Source: Caprimulgus europaeus
Taxonomy: Eukaryota > Chordata > Aves > Caprimulgiformes > Caprimulgidae
Direction of reading: 5' to 3'
Length of the DNA: 64,000 nucleotides
Assembly: GCA_907165065.1 (NCBI GenBank)
Contig: OU015524.1
Span: 56,895,295-56,959,294 of the forward strand
In this document: piece by piece, positions 50,201-62,540 of the stretch
Layout: every line of letters starts with the position of its first letter
How positions within the stretch are numbered: position 1 is the stretch's first letter
The notes under the pieces: model-generated
The model's input: only the letters and a program-made list of their open reading frames with translations
The model's database searches: none
What the model was told of the DNA's origin: nothing
Position numbers and translations under genes: made by a program

Positions 50201-51059
50201 CAAATGGGATATATCCCTACATATCAAATCAAATTTATTGAAGGTGGGCTTTGTGTTGTATTTACTGACTAGTTTGTATTTCAACTTCTGCTGGTATGCA
50301 ATTCTTTCAATCCAGAACTGAAAATACAATATTGTACATCACTGAGAAGGAACTGGGGTCTCTGTCTCTGCCTTGGGAGACAAATTATTTCCCTTTTCTA
50401 AGTAGCTGAGATATAGCATAAACAGAATGTATCATAGAATCAAAAGTAGAAAAGGTCTGCCAAATAACCCAGATTAGGTAAGAAGAGTGATCTGTGCCTC
50501 CTGTATTTGTGGAATAGGCTTGCATCTCCATAAAGATGAATGTAAATGGTAATCCTTTCTCTGAAAGGCTCAGTATGACCAATCCTGTTGATGTTAGCAT
50601 CCTCATTCAGTATGTTTCTGATCAAGAAGGTATGCAAGATAAATAGTAACACTAATTTTGCAGCTTGGAGTTTTTTGAAGCTGTGTGACTGATGTATTTC
50701 CAAGGAGGTATTGTGGTGGTATGTCTTTGTTGCTTTCTCTGTGGCGATTTCCATTGAACAAGGCTCAATTTTAAGAGGCTATGAAAAACTTCCATTAAGT
50801 CTAAATTGAACAATATTCCAGTAGAGCACATACTTCATAAAAGTAACTATATGGGTGTAAAATCAGTTGTCAGCAAGACTGTATTCTCACTTGAAATCAT
50901 TTTTCCATAATGCTTTCCTTTTTGAAGTATATACAATACTTCATTTTGAAAGATTATTTATCTGCTTTATTTGAACAAGAATGTATGGCAAAATATTTCA
51001 GTTGTTGTTATTCTCATGTGTGCTAGGTAAACTGGGCTAGAATAAATTATTATTATGTA
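41298..51059. other. Intergenic, AT-rich, no gene recognised
   Basis: It contains an A-rich run at 47,205-47,251, a possible degenerate repeat near 48.6-48.85 kb with short inverted arms, and a weakly CR1-like stretch at about 45.9-46.2 kb that I cannot confirm. A GC-richer patch lies at 46.27-46.45 kb. No exon could be supported. Confidence 0.55.
47205..47251 (+). repeat. A-rich (AAC)n-like simple repeat
   Basis: This is a low-complexity stretch of AAC/AAAC units with A tracts. Confidence 0.7.
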
Positions 51060-51960
51060 AGTGCATAAATTATTTGGAAACCATACAATGAGAGCAGTTC
51101 TCACTGATACACCATTAAGTGCAGTTCTGCGAGTGTTGTCCCTTGTTCCGGTGCTATTCAGTATTCTCATTGATGGCTTGGGTGAAAGGTTAGGAAATAC
51201 TCTCAATAAATTCATAGGGCAGAACAAGCATTTTGGAAGCAAGGCAATTGAAAATGACCTTGATAAAGTAGCAGAGTAGCCTAGAAAATATCAGCTTTCA
51301 AGCAGTTAAATTAGAGCAAATGCAGAACTGTACATATAGCTCGACATAATCAGTTGCACATAAATACAGATGGGAAGTGACTGGCCAAGCAACGATTCTG
51401 CAGAAAAGACCCAGTGTCTTAATGATCCCAAGCTGAACATGCACCGGTGATGTTGTGCTACACAAACAAGGCCAGTGCTATTGTGGGCTATAGGAAAGGG
51501 AGTAATAAAACATAAAATGTAGTTATTTTGCTCTACTCAGGACTAATAAAGCCTCAGTGGAAGAGCTCTACCCACTTGCAGGAACTGCAGCTCAGGTAGG
51601 ATCCAACTGGGCTCAAAGGTCCAAAACACATGGGCCTTCAAGGAAAGGCTGAAGGGTTGATTAGTCTGGAGATGAGAGGAGAGAAGGAAGACATGAGAGC
51701 AGCCTTCATACAGCAATCAGTGACTCTAAGGAGGAAGGGATTTGTATGCTGGCAGTACAGGAAAGCAATAATAGGCTTAAATCTCCACAAGGATGGTTTA
51801 GTATAAGCATCAGGAAAAAAAAATATAAGTGGCAAGGAAAAGCAGAGCCCTGGAATAGGTTGTTTAGGGAAAATTCATGGAACCTTCAGCCTCGCAGATG
51901 CTTAAAAATAGGTTAGACCAACACTGGCAGACATGGCATAGGTGAAGGATGGGTGAAGCT
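51060..51960 (+). mobile_element. Ancient, decayed CR1-like LINE fragment
   Basis: At 51,130-51,215 the plus strand encodes VLSLVPVLFSILIDGLGE followed by NTLNKF, matching the 'LGPVLF...INDL...STLSKFADD' region of CR1 ORF2. The FADD catalytic motif is replaced by FIGQN. Downstream text (AAGGAAAGGCTGAAGGGTTG, ATTAGTCTGGAGATGAGAGG, then GAGAGCAGCCTTCATACAGC) follows the CR1 ORF2 C-terminal part. Stops and indels throughout mark an old inactive copy. Confidence 0.82.
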
Positions 51961-54900
51961 CATCTCTCAAATTACCTGCTAGCCCTATTCCTTTAGTGAT
52001 TTCCAGCTATATGAAAGTGATAAGGGTAATAATTATATATGCAAAAAGCACTTTGAGTGTCTCCACAAAATTTCAGGATATGTAATAAAAAACTTAATAT
52101 TAGTTCTGGAATTTATTACATGACTTCTGCATTTACATTAGAATGAAGCAACTATTCTAATTTTGCCTGTGTCGGTATCAGTTGAAAATTACCAGGGTCT
52201 GATGGCTTTGTGAATGAACTCTGTGAAATAAATAGATGGTAGGATACAAAGCACTCAGTTCTAGCCATAAGAAAGGTTGGTCTTTAGTATGCTTATAGTC
52301 CATGGAAAAAAGATGGACACCTGTTTAAGATTATTTAAGGAGTGGGTGAATCCCCTTCCAGAGATACCTCTGCCTCCCCTTCTACCTGTTCTGTTGCAAA
52401 TATATATTGCAGGTGTATCATTGATCTTTCCTTTTCTCAGTCTGTGATACTGAAAGTTTGGTTTTCTGAGAACTAGAGTGCCTAGACTTCACAGGGGACT
52501 ATCTGGATAAAATATAATTGGCAGAAAATCAGAGTACATAATCTAGTGGTCTTTACTGACCCTCAGTTCTGTGAAACCCGTTAGCATTTATGAAGGATTT
52601 GTAGTTGCTATGATTAATAGTTGTTATTGATACATAATGGATGTGACCAGTATGTGTTAGTGACAGTTCTACACCAAACTTACAGAAGCCACTTATTAAT
52701 CTGTTGGATTCTTATTTATTAATTGTTTATTAATCTTCTAAATTGTTGACACTGTATTTTGTATACAGTGTATGAGAGACAATAAAGCACTTTTAGCCAG
52801 AAAATGTGCTACAAAAAATTCTTATTTACAGAGATAATATTTTAATGAAGATTTTTAAAGTACTAATCTACTGAAAGGGGAAATTAATATTTTTAAAACA
52901 ATGCTCTGTTTAAACCTGGATAATATTTTAAGAACTATGCAGTATAAGACATCTTTCTCCCTCATAAGCATCCTGTGGCTAACAGAAAGACTGTAAACTT
53001 CATGCAAAGTCTATTGTTGATGAACCATTTGCTATTGCATGGTAAAGAAGAAAAAGTCTCTTTTATAGGGCTTTAAAAAAATTGGAATTACACTCCAGAA
53101 ACCAGTGATGACTAGTTATTGTTCCTTTTGTCAACAGGCAAGATGAAGGAGGTTCTGGCAGCTTACCATGTCCCGGGCTCTGCAGAGTTAAGTGAGAAGT
53201 GTGCCCATGTTCTAGCGTGCATCACATCGCGTCTTGGGTCTGAAGTGCCAGAAGGATCCCAGCGCTGCAGACTGAGACGGCTCTGAGCACCTCAGTACCC
53301 CGTTTTTGACAGAACCCAGGGATGACAAACTTACAGACCAGTATTACCTGTCTGAGGCAGGTTTAATTTTATAAATTAAAACCATGAACTCTATGAGTTT
53401 CTAGACCATATTTGTGCTGTTGAGGATGATCTGCTCAGATGAACAGTTTTGCATCCATCGGAGGGATAGGTTCTTCTGCTGGACCAGAAGATGACAGTGA
53501 ACTGTATATTGTAACTAATACCATTTGTAGCATCTCCTAGTGCAAATAATTGAAGAAGAGATTGCAAGAAAATCCTGTAGGGAATAAGACGTGCTTTGTT
53601 TTGATCTACAAATTTTAAAAAAATGTTTTGTTTTTTAAAAGATAACCACTTTTACGTAACACTATGTGTGCAGTCTATGTGCAGCTCTTCACTGTGGCTA
53701 TCTATATTCCAGAGATGATGAATTCCTTGTCAGACACCTGAACATTTTAGATTTGTGATGAATCCTTAAATTATGAGAGTATCATGAAAAGCTAGAAGGG
53801 AGAAGTTCCAGGGCTTTTCTTGGACTAGATGTCTCAAATTACTCCCTTTTGGTATCCTGAAAAGAGGAGTAAAGGGCAGGAAGTAGAAATGAAATAAATA
53901 AATAAATAAAAATTACATTGCAATTCTTTTTTTGGCATATGCACCCGCTATCTGAATGTGTGTTTGATCTAATAACCAAGGGGAGAGAAACAGCAAGTTA
54001 TCTGGGCCCTTACATGTAAGGTCTGTGTTTTCAGGCAGTATTTGCTAATTTTGTCTCTTGAATAGCTATAGAAAAGAAGGAATATGTATATGCCCCACCA
54101 TATGTGAAAAGGACATACTTGCCATTCCTTTATTTATTTTTGCTCTTTCAAAAATTAAAGTGCCAGTTATTTGGAATGCTGTAGTCTGTGGTCTCTTTAC
54201 ATTTGTTTAGTGAGATCCTTGCAGCAAGATCATTCCCATTACAGTGTAACTGCATGGTGACCACAGCTTTGGGCCTGTATAATAAAGATCTAAATTCAAA
54301 ATATTGTTTCTCATCATTTTCTCTATGTTTTGTTGTATCTGCAAGCCTTTGATTGGAATCCGGCTTATTGCTGACCACTGTTTAGAAGATTTGTCAAAAA
54401 AAATGTTAGTCAGAAAGGTATTTTTATGGTTAGACCTTGTTCTCCCTTGTATCATTATTTACAACAGGTTAAAGGACAGAGGGACACAAAATATTAGCAA
54501 AGCAATAGTGATGCTTAAATTCAATTTGCACACAAGGCCCCAGGGCAGTAAGGGCATTGGGCTCCTCACATCCCAGATTTATGGCTGTACGAAAGTATTT
54601 GACATCTGGTCTCTATTAATTAGTAATCCTGAAAGGTAGGGGAGGAAAAAGCTGCAGAAAAGCTGTCTAATCTGGCTTTGATTTGCTGTGTGATATATTG
54701 TGCTGAGCATATGTACATCAGAGTTTAAAAGCCAATTAGACTCTTTTCCCTTCCTCCTTATTTTCTTCTTCCAAGGCAAAATTTTAAACTATAAAAATGT
54801 TTTTCATGTAGTTATTAAGTTTGTGTGAGCAAAGGCTGCACACTGCATTTCAAAAATTAACGTGGTCCTGAACAGGCTACCCTAGCCATGCTGTATCTGC

Positions 54901-57900
54901 TGATGCTACAATTAGCCCATTGCAGACACCCAAGTTCTTATCAAGAGACCAGCCCCAACCTCTGAAACCTCTTAGGCAGGTATTACCATTATCCTGCTTC
55001 TTACACGGTCACATATGGATGGCAGAGTGCTCACTGCTGTGAAGTCCATGCCAGAACATTTTCAGCATGAATGGGATGAGACAACAGCATCTCAGTGCAG
55101 TTTCCTGATCAATTTAAGCTGATCTGAGGCTGTGCCCCTGCTCACAGAGGCCAGTCCTGTCTTCCCCTTCTGCCTCACTCACACCATCTCACTACCTGCC
55201 TCAAAGAGCTGCATACCTATGAGGCTTCCTGGACTGACTGAAAGTGTCCCTGTGTTCAGCTCTTGTGCCAGTTCTGACACCAGGGAGAGGATGGGAACAA
55301 GCACCTTTTAGTCAGCGGTTTAGTTTTAGGTCAGCTTACACTGGCAGAGGAACCATGCTTTCAGGTCCCTCTAGCTGTCAATTAACTAATCTGATTACTT
55401 AAACTTTCTATTTAAGTGCATTGCTTTCTTATGGCTAAGAAGTATTCCTTGATTCAGTAACACTGCAAAGAAAATAAAGCACTGGAAATGAATTAAATCC
55501 ATAGGGGAAAAAAAAAAACAAACAACACCTTTAAAATCATCTACCAGTGGCAGAATTTGAGTTACAAGAAAAATACGTTGCCGTGAAAGGAGTACATTCT
55601 TGCCATCCAAATTACTCTGCAGACCAAAACTTTTTTCAGAAAAACAGAGGAGAAAGCTGTGTGCTGCAGCAACACCAGGGCAGCGCGAGTCTCCTGTGCT
55701 AGCAGTGCCTGAATGAGGTACACGCTCAGTATGTGACCAGCCGGACCCACTGGAAATGTAGATGCTTGAGCTTGACCATGGGACCATTTGAATGTAAATA
55801 TCAAAACCACTTGCCCCAAGAGCAGGGCCTGTTTTGGAGAAATGACTTTTTGTTGAGGTTGTACCTTGGCTGCTGGAAGCTTGACCATCCTGTCAGGTGA
55901 ACTTTTCTGACGAGATGTGTGACTATTGCCCATCTGTTGAAGGAGTGATTAAAAATCAAACCAGCACAAAACAAGCACAGCTCCTGGCAGTCTGGTAAGG
56001 GCAGAGGTTGAGCTTTTTGTTCTTTGGATGAATCCCCCTTTGAGAAACCTCCCCATGCTTTCCTTTGGCATCTGGACAAGTCCTTCTTTGTGAAGGGGCA
56101 TGAATATGGAGAGACCTGCAGTGCAGCCGTCTTTTCAGTCAGCTTCAAAGGAAAGTTTCAGAAGTCCTTATTTTCTGGCAACTTTAAACATCTGAATCGG
56201 GGTAATGCTGGCTTTACAAACAGTGTTAGCTGACTTTGATGACTTTGAGCAATTCCGTATTTGCACAATTAGAACAAGTACTTAATGTGGACTATGTGGC
56301 TTAGCAGGCAAGAGTGTTGGTTTTGATGACTGAATGTTATATGTGAATATGTAGTTCACATTCAAATAAGATGGTCTTAAGTCATTTCCTTCACAGACAA
56401 TAATCCATTCCAAGAATAAGAACATCTGTTCAGGGCCCAGACCTGAAATAAATAGTAGGTTTAGAGACAGGTCTTTTGTCCAGTGTTGTTTGGGTATTAG
56501 ACATCTAAGAAACTGTTGACACTTCAGGTCACAGCTGGGATTTCTATGACAAAGTATGAGTATGTCTCTGCTACGGCTGACCACACCAGATCTTACCTGC
56601 GACTACAGTGCTGTTCCTACTGCCATTCTGCATTGCTGTGACAGCACAGGCTTTTGCAAATATCAGCTTGCTTTAGATTGCTTACAGTTACATTTCCTGA
56701 TTTTTGAACCGTGTGTGTGTGCATCCTGCTGTTGATTCATACTATTCATACGAGAGAAAACCTAACAGTTGGCTATCAGATTGTAATTTATTTGTTAGTT
56801 ATTACTCAAAAAAGCCCAAGTTTTTGAGAAACTACAACCATTTTCATAAGCCATTATCTATCTTTTTAAGTTCTCTGTTGCAACCTTCATCTAGAAATTT
56901 CCAAATACTTGTCAAATGCTAAATAAAAGAGTCTCAGAAGTTTCCAGGCAGCACACATTTTACTATAATGTGTAAGCCGATAAACCAAATCACTGGAGAG
57001 CTAACTTCACTAATATTTCACAAGTTGCTGCACTGCAATCAATAATAAACTAAACCAATGATAATCTTGTAATTAAGCCAACACCTTAAGAAGTCGTTAG
57101 CACAATTTTTCTTGCTCCCTGTTGTGTTTGCCTGCTATGCAAATAGAGCCACTCTGTCAGCAGCTTCACTTCACCTCAACTTCTGCAGGAGCTCTGTACC
57201 TGACTGGTCTCCATCTTGCAAGAAATAATTAGTTTGTATTGTTCCATATGATAACCTTAACTGTCTCCCAGGAATTGCCTTGAAGGGTCATCTTTGTACT
57301 TTTTGTTGGGTCAGTTCTTGTCCAATTTCAAGTCTGTCTTCTTTGGCTTGGCTGGCACCTTTCCCTCCTAATGATAAATGATGCTTTTGAGGTCATGTCT
57401 GGTTTTGAAGTTTGCTGATGAAGTCAGAGGGGGAGAGCATACTCCTGGCTACATTACAAAGAAGAAGAGTTTCTGTGGTGTGTCACTGGGCTCTGCACAA
57501 GGCCCTCCATAGGTGGTGATGTGCAGCTGCTCTGGGTGTCGGATATGAGTTGTAGAGTTAATGAAATACTCACCATCAGTTACGAGTTTATTTCCCAGAT
57601 GTCATCACTGTTTACTTAAACTCCAGGGCAGAGTTGGAAGTTAAAGTGATAGGCAGAATTAACAGCACTCATAAAAGCTGATAGTGAACCTGGCTGGAAA
57701 ACCCTCTCTGTACAAAGAACTTCCCATGCAATTATTTAGGTTAAAAGAGGAAAGGTAGCCAGGCACTCTCTTGCAAACAAACTTAAACAATAAAGTGCTG
57801 TAGTCAGAAACTTTCAAAGCAGCACTGAAAATGGAGAATGTGCTGTTCACACCAGTTCTGCTTTTCACTTTCTACCCTTTTGTTGCTACCACTAAGAGTA

Positions 57901-58262
57901 AGCAGAAAATGGTTTGATCAACTAGAAAAGAAAAACCACTGTAAAAAAAAGTTGCCACCTTCCAGCTTACAGGGAAACAGGTATATTCAATATTAACTCA
58001 AAACAGCTGAATTTCAAAGCAGGAGGCAGCAGTTGCTGTTGGCTGCGGGAGCTGTGCCCTGCCTAGCCCTGGGACCTGCAGCCAGAACTGCTGCGTGGCA
58101 GAAGTCACTGCCCACCCATGGCATATTTCACAGCAGATGAGCTTCGAAAGGAAAGGGAAAGCTTTTCCTAGCTGGTCGTCACTCCTGGGGACAGCACAGC
58201 CATCATAGTGAGAGCAAGCAATGAATGGGAACTGAACTGAAGCTAGATGGGAATGAAGGTTG
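51961..58262. other. Intergenic, no gene recognised
   Basis: It contains an (AAAT)n run at 53,887-53,912, an acceptor-like site at 53,138-53,139 followed by a GC-richer 200 bp, and a perfect octamer ATGCAAAT near 57,137. Overlapping minus-strand frames at 55.4-56.15 kb have no family resemblance. Confidence 0.55.
53887..53912 (+). repeat. (AAAT)n microsatellite
   Basis: These are tandem AAAT units in the intergenic region. They contain AATAAA hexamers by construction. Confidence 0.8.
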
Positions 58263-58341
58263 GAGTGAGGAGTTAGAACTAGATGATCTTGAAGATCCTT
58301 TCCAACCCATAGCATTCTATGATATGATACCATTCTATGAT
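58263..58341 (+). mobile_element. CR1 LINE 3'-end fragment
   Basis: It reads TTAGAACTAGATGATCTTGA, then GATCCTTTCCAACCCATAG, and a tail with two ATTCTATGAT units separated by ATGATACC. This is the sense-strand CR1 3' terminus, diverged and very short. Confidence 0.9.
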
Positions 58342-61300
58342 CCTGATCTCTGTCATCTAATCCCAGATACCTTTCACAGCTACCACCCTCATTTTACTCC
58401 AGTAGTCACTTAGTGTGCATGTATGAGAGGGGTCACACTCTGTCACCCCATGGGAAGCTGGAAATGTGGGGCTCCAACAATCAGTAGATGTCAGAAAAAT
58501 AACATTTTCAGTTGTACTTGCAGTAATCAGCCAAACAATTCTGTTTTCCCTAAAACCCCAAATATGTAAGTTCAGACTGAACAAAATAAGGTCCCTGACT
58601 CTTATTTAGGCATAAAGCCTCCTATTAAATCCAATTAGGCTGGAAAATTAGAAACTAAGTGTTTGAAACTGCATCACCTATTGCCTTCAGTAAAATTCTA
58701 GAAGTTAACCAGAACCAGAAGTCATGTTTGTGATAGACTGTTTACTCATTTGTGTACTAGGTGTTTTGTTTTTAAAAAATAGCCTAAAATATACATGAGA
58801 TCCCAACCATATTCTTATCGCATAATGACTATAAAATATTTCTGCTAGTCTTGCTTTTACTGCAATGCTGAAGTGCCCTGTGCAACACAGATTTAAATGG
58901 TTTCAGGAATTGTCATTCTCATTTATAGCAGTTTTCATCATGTGGATTTCTAATCAATAACCCTCACAAGGCCCGGAATAGTATCTGCTGTTTGGTTTAT
59001 TTTAATTTTGTTAGTATTGTTCATTAACAAAAGAACTGCAAAATAAAAGTCAGAACATAAAATTGACCCTCCAGGGAAGCTGAGGCAGTGACCTTCATGG
59101 TTTCCAGCTGGGAGAACCTGTCTGATGCCACATGTACCCCCCTACTCCCCAGCAGTGGGTATATTAAGCAACTAATCAGTGCTGTGCTGAAATTTCTGTG
59201 AGGAAAGCCCTGCCTTGAACAAAATTGTGCTTGATGCTACATGGCTGATGTGAGGTGCAAAGCATCTTGTCTTTCTTGAGCTTGGGTAAGAACTGAAGCC
59301 CTTGCAGACCTGGAGGAGTGGGCTGTCTGAAAAAGTCAAGCCACAAGTTGGCAGAGCTGGGATCTGTCATTTACATTTGGTGAAAGAGCTCCTTTGCACA
59401 GCAGAGAAAGCAGGAACAGCGTCTAGCATGAGTAAAACCACCCCTGCAGAGTTTGAATAATTATCATCATCTGTGGATGACACTCAAAGGAAATAAAATG
59501 TCTTTTTTTTTTTTTAAAGTGTGTTGTCTGTACATCAGCCAGTGCTTTTTCCATAGGCATTCTCACAGCCTCCCTGTGTTTACCACAGTGACAGAGTAAG
59601 AGAAAGACTTGTTAACACAGCTTTGAAATAATTTCTTCACTCAGTTTTGTAGTTTAACTTCACATAAATGATTGCAAATACTGTTGCAATAAGAAAAGCA
59701 TGAAATTTATTTAGTTGTTAAGATCTCCAAATATCTCCAAAGAGAAGGATATTCATTCCTATTTCAGCTCCACTTCTCAGGCAGTTTTACAATCGACTTC
59801 TGCAGGGAATACCAGAGCAGTGATTCATCATTAAGGGCAGTCCATCCCATCTCCAGGCCAGAACATTACATTTCCCAAATGTCACACTTTATAAAATACA
59901 GTCAGTTATGAGGCTCCATTTTTTGTGCTGCCATTGCTCTTTTCTGTGTTTGGTTTTAAGATCTTCCAAGCCAGAGAGAGTGATTTTTTTTTTTCTCTTT
60001 ATTCATAGGCATAAATTCAGGATCTCCAGGAACACTAAGCAACTTATATTAGGGGTGAATCAAAGAAGTCTTGGAAAGCATGATGTGCCATGGCACAGCC
60101 AATCAGTAGAAGAACCTATACGTAGCAAATTAGTTCCGTAATGAATTGTTTTCCAGGTCTTGGGCCCTTCTTCTATGTAATCACTTTGTTATCTCTTCCT
60201 GTAACAATACAGAGCATGTGCCTACACTGGTTTGTAGGATATATTTGTGCTAAGAAATGCAGACTGAATTAGTGTAATTCAATTGCCTCTTGAAGTCCAT
60301 GGCAAAACTTGCACAAACTTCTGTGGGACCAAGGCTTGGTTCAGGATGATAAATACATATCAGTGCACAGCAGAGACACAAACAGCCATGCAGAAAATCG
60401 CAGTTCTTCGCCACATAGGGAAGCTCTTGTCTACAGCATGATGAGATCTCTGTGTAACTGAACTTGCTGTGACCCAGTGTAGACAGAAATTCGGGGGAGA
60501 AAAGAGTGTCCTGTATGATGAAGACATCCATGTCACGTGAGTCTGTTCAGCAACCTTAGCATGTTCTTTCCCCAGTCAAATCAATGGGAATTGATTAGTC
60601 CTAAATATTCAAGGGTAGCCACAGCTGAAGGCAAAAGAAACTAGAAGCAAGCATAGAAATACGGAACAGCACAATACATTTTTCTGAAATAATTTTATTA
60701 CTAATCTTTCATAAACCCAAAAGGAAAATGCAGTTACCATCTTAAATAAGTCTCCAGCAGTTCCAGGGGCAAACTAGGCTTTGAGGCCAAACAAAAGCTC
60801 TCTTGTCCCTGAGATCCCTGGTCTTTAGTCAACAGCAATGAAAAATAATAGAAACAAAGGAACACCAGTTGAAAGATGAAGCCTCTCCAGCAGCGGTAGC
60901 ACTTCAAATGATAAATGCTGCCATTCAGGTTTGGAAAGGCACCTTCAAAGTCAAAGTAACATGTTTACTTGGCTTGATCCCCTGTAGGTCCTTCCTCACA
61001 TCCTTGCTGTGTTTCTGTTTGTGCACATGGAAGATAAAACCATCCTCTGAGTCATGGTCATGCAATGAAGTTGAAGTCAATGGCCAGTTTTGCTTCATTA
61101 AAACTATGAGTGTTGCTGATCCTGGAAATGTTGGTCACTGCTTTGAGGCAAAGCTGCATGCGTCCTTTCAGGGCGACTGGCCACAGCAGAGCCAGTGTGA
61201 ATGTGTGGCCACCTTTGATCTTTTATGCACACTCCTAGCAAAACAGCTGCTGTGTTCCAGGGTAAATCAGGGAGGAATATCTGAGGTCAGAGCTCCAGCA

Positions 61301-62300
61301 GCACAGCAAAGCAATCTGATGTTGACAGCTACCAACCTGCTGCAGCTGGGAAGTATGGGTCACATAACTTTCAAATGCAGATGAATAGGGCCTTGTAAAA
61401 AACCTTTAATTTCAGTCTTAGGCTTTTCAGGTTATTAAACTATATAAAGAATACAAATTCTGTGTCATTTGCTTTGCTACCACATGCCCAGTTACAAATA
61501 ATTCCAGTCAGCCTAATTCTTTTTGTCTGTCTTCTTGAAAAGCCCAGGTTGTTAGGACCCATTTCATATTTATTTCAGAACATCTTTTTAAGCATCACAT
61601 CTGGCCCGAGTATGCTTTTCAACAGCAGCTTTGTGTTCTTAGGAGTGAGGATTGTTGCTTGGGTGGGTTTAAGACCAGTACTCTGCCATGTTTGGCACTT
61701 TGTATTTGCAAGACCTTTCCAGGGCAGCTTGTGCCCACCTGGTTAGGGGGAGGGTGGTGAAGGGCATCTTCCTCTCCCAGCTGCAGTGCTGATGACCCTT
61801 CCACAGCAGCCCATGGGCAGGGGTGGCAGGTCCCCCCTGCCGGGGCCAGGAGCAGGCGACACATCCTGGTGGGCTGGCTGAGAGTTAAAGGGCTGAAGCC
61901 CAACCCGAGGGCTGGGTTGTTGCCACTGCAGATTCAGACAGGAGGGATCTTTGGCAGCATTCCTGGGTCTCCACATGAAGGCGAAGGGAGCCAATTACCA
62001 GCTAAATGAAATTATATATTCAGTCGAAGTTTAGACAAGCAGAGTAACTGATTGCATTCCTTGGGAGACTTGAATAAAAACACCTCTCAAAGGAGCACTT
62101 ACTCAAAAGCAGGGGCTCTTTGCCCAAGTACACTTTCCTTCTGGACGATGCATTTATTTTTTCCCCGTGCACTGTTAAATCTTTTTATCCTTTCAGAATG
62201 AAAGTGACTTCAGACATGTTTGCTTTCCCTTTATTTTTTCCTGGCTCACTTTCCCATATTTACAGAGGAGCCCAGGGTGTCCAGCCCCACTGACAATTGG
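58342..62300. other. Intergenic, no gene recognised
   Basis: It includes the longest open frame outside SCAF8 (60,869-61,384, 171 codons), which shows no domain and is about what chance gives in this much DNA. Short motifs such as GAAGTCAATGG suggest remnants of very old repeats, but no family can be named. Confidence 0.5.
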
Positions 62301-62319
62301 GTCATTTCCCCAGATCACT

Positions 62320-62540
62320 AGCGGGGCTCCCTCGTGGGGCCGAGCAGCAGGGGCTGGGGGGAGACTCCGCCAACTGGAGGCTGTTTTCCCCTCAGCTACC
62401 ACGGGAGGGAGCCCTTGGCCAGCCCGCCAGAGCCAGCGCCCGGCGCCGGGGCCGGAGCCGGGGCCGAGGCCTGGTAACCGGGTACGCGCGGGGGATTTGC
62501 GGGCTGAAGCGCTTGTTCTCGGTCATTTCTGACCGTCCCA
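62320..62540 (+). promoter_or_regulatory. Short CpG-island-like block, candidate promoter or first non-coding exon
   Basis: About 200 bp is clearly GC-rich with roughly 20 CpG dinucleotides, in a window where CpG is otherwise rare. Sp1-like GGGGCCGG/GGGGCCGAGG motifs occur around 62,445-62,470. A possible splice donor, GGCCTG|GTAACC, lies at 62,473/62,474 on the plus strand. The next plus-strand gene in mammals is TIAM2, so a TIAM2 upstream promoter is a reasonable guess. Confidence 0.5.

Noticed and set aside
50430..50475. CR1-tail-like text (ATCATAGAATC then GAAAAGGTCTG)
   Set aside because: The match is short and interrupted, and no further CR1 sequence follows. It could be a remnant or chance.
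55562..55933. Minus-strand frame beginning MGNS, like the start of TIAM proteins
   Set aside because: Only the first four residues agree. The rest does not resemble TIAM2, and the strand is opposite to that expected for TIAM2 downstream of SCAF8.
60869..61384. 171-codon open frame, plus strand
   Set aside because: It is the longest frame outside SCAF8, but one of this size is expected roughly once by chance in about 48 kb read in six frames. No domain, repeat or codon pattern supports it.
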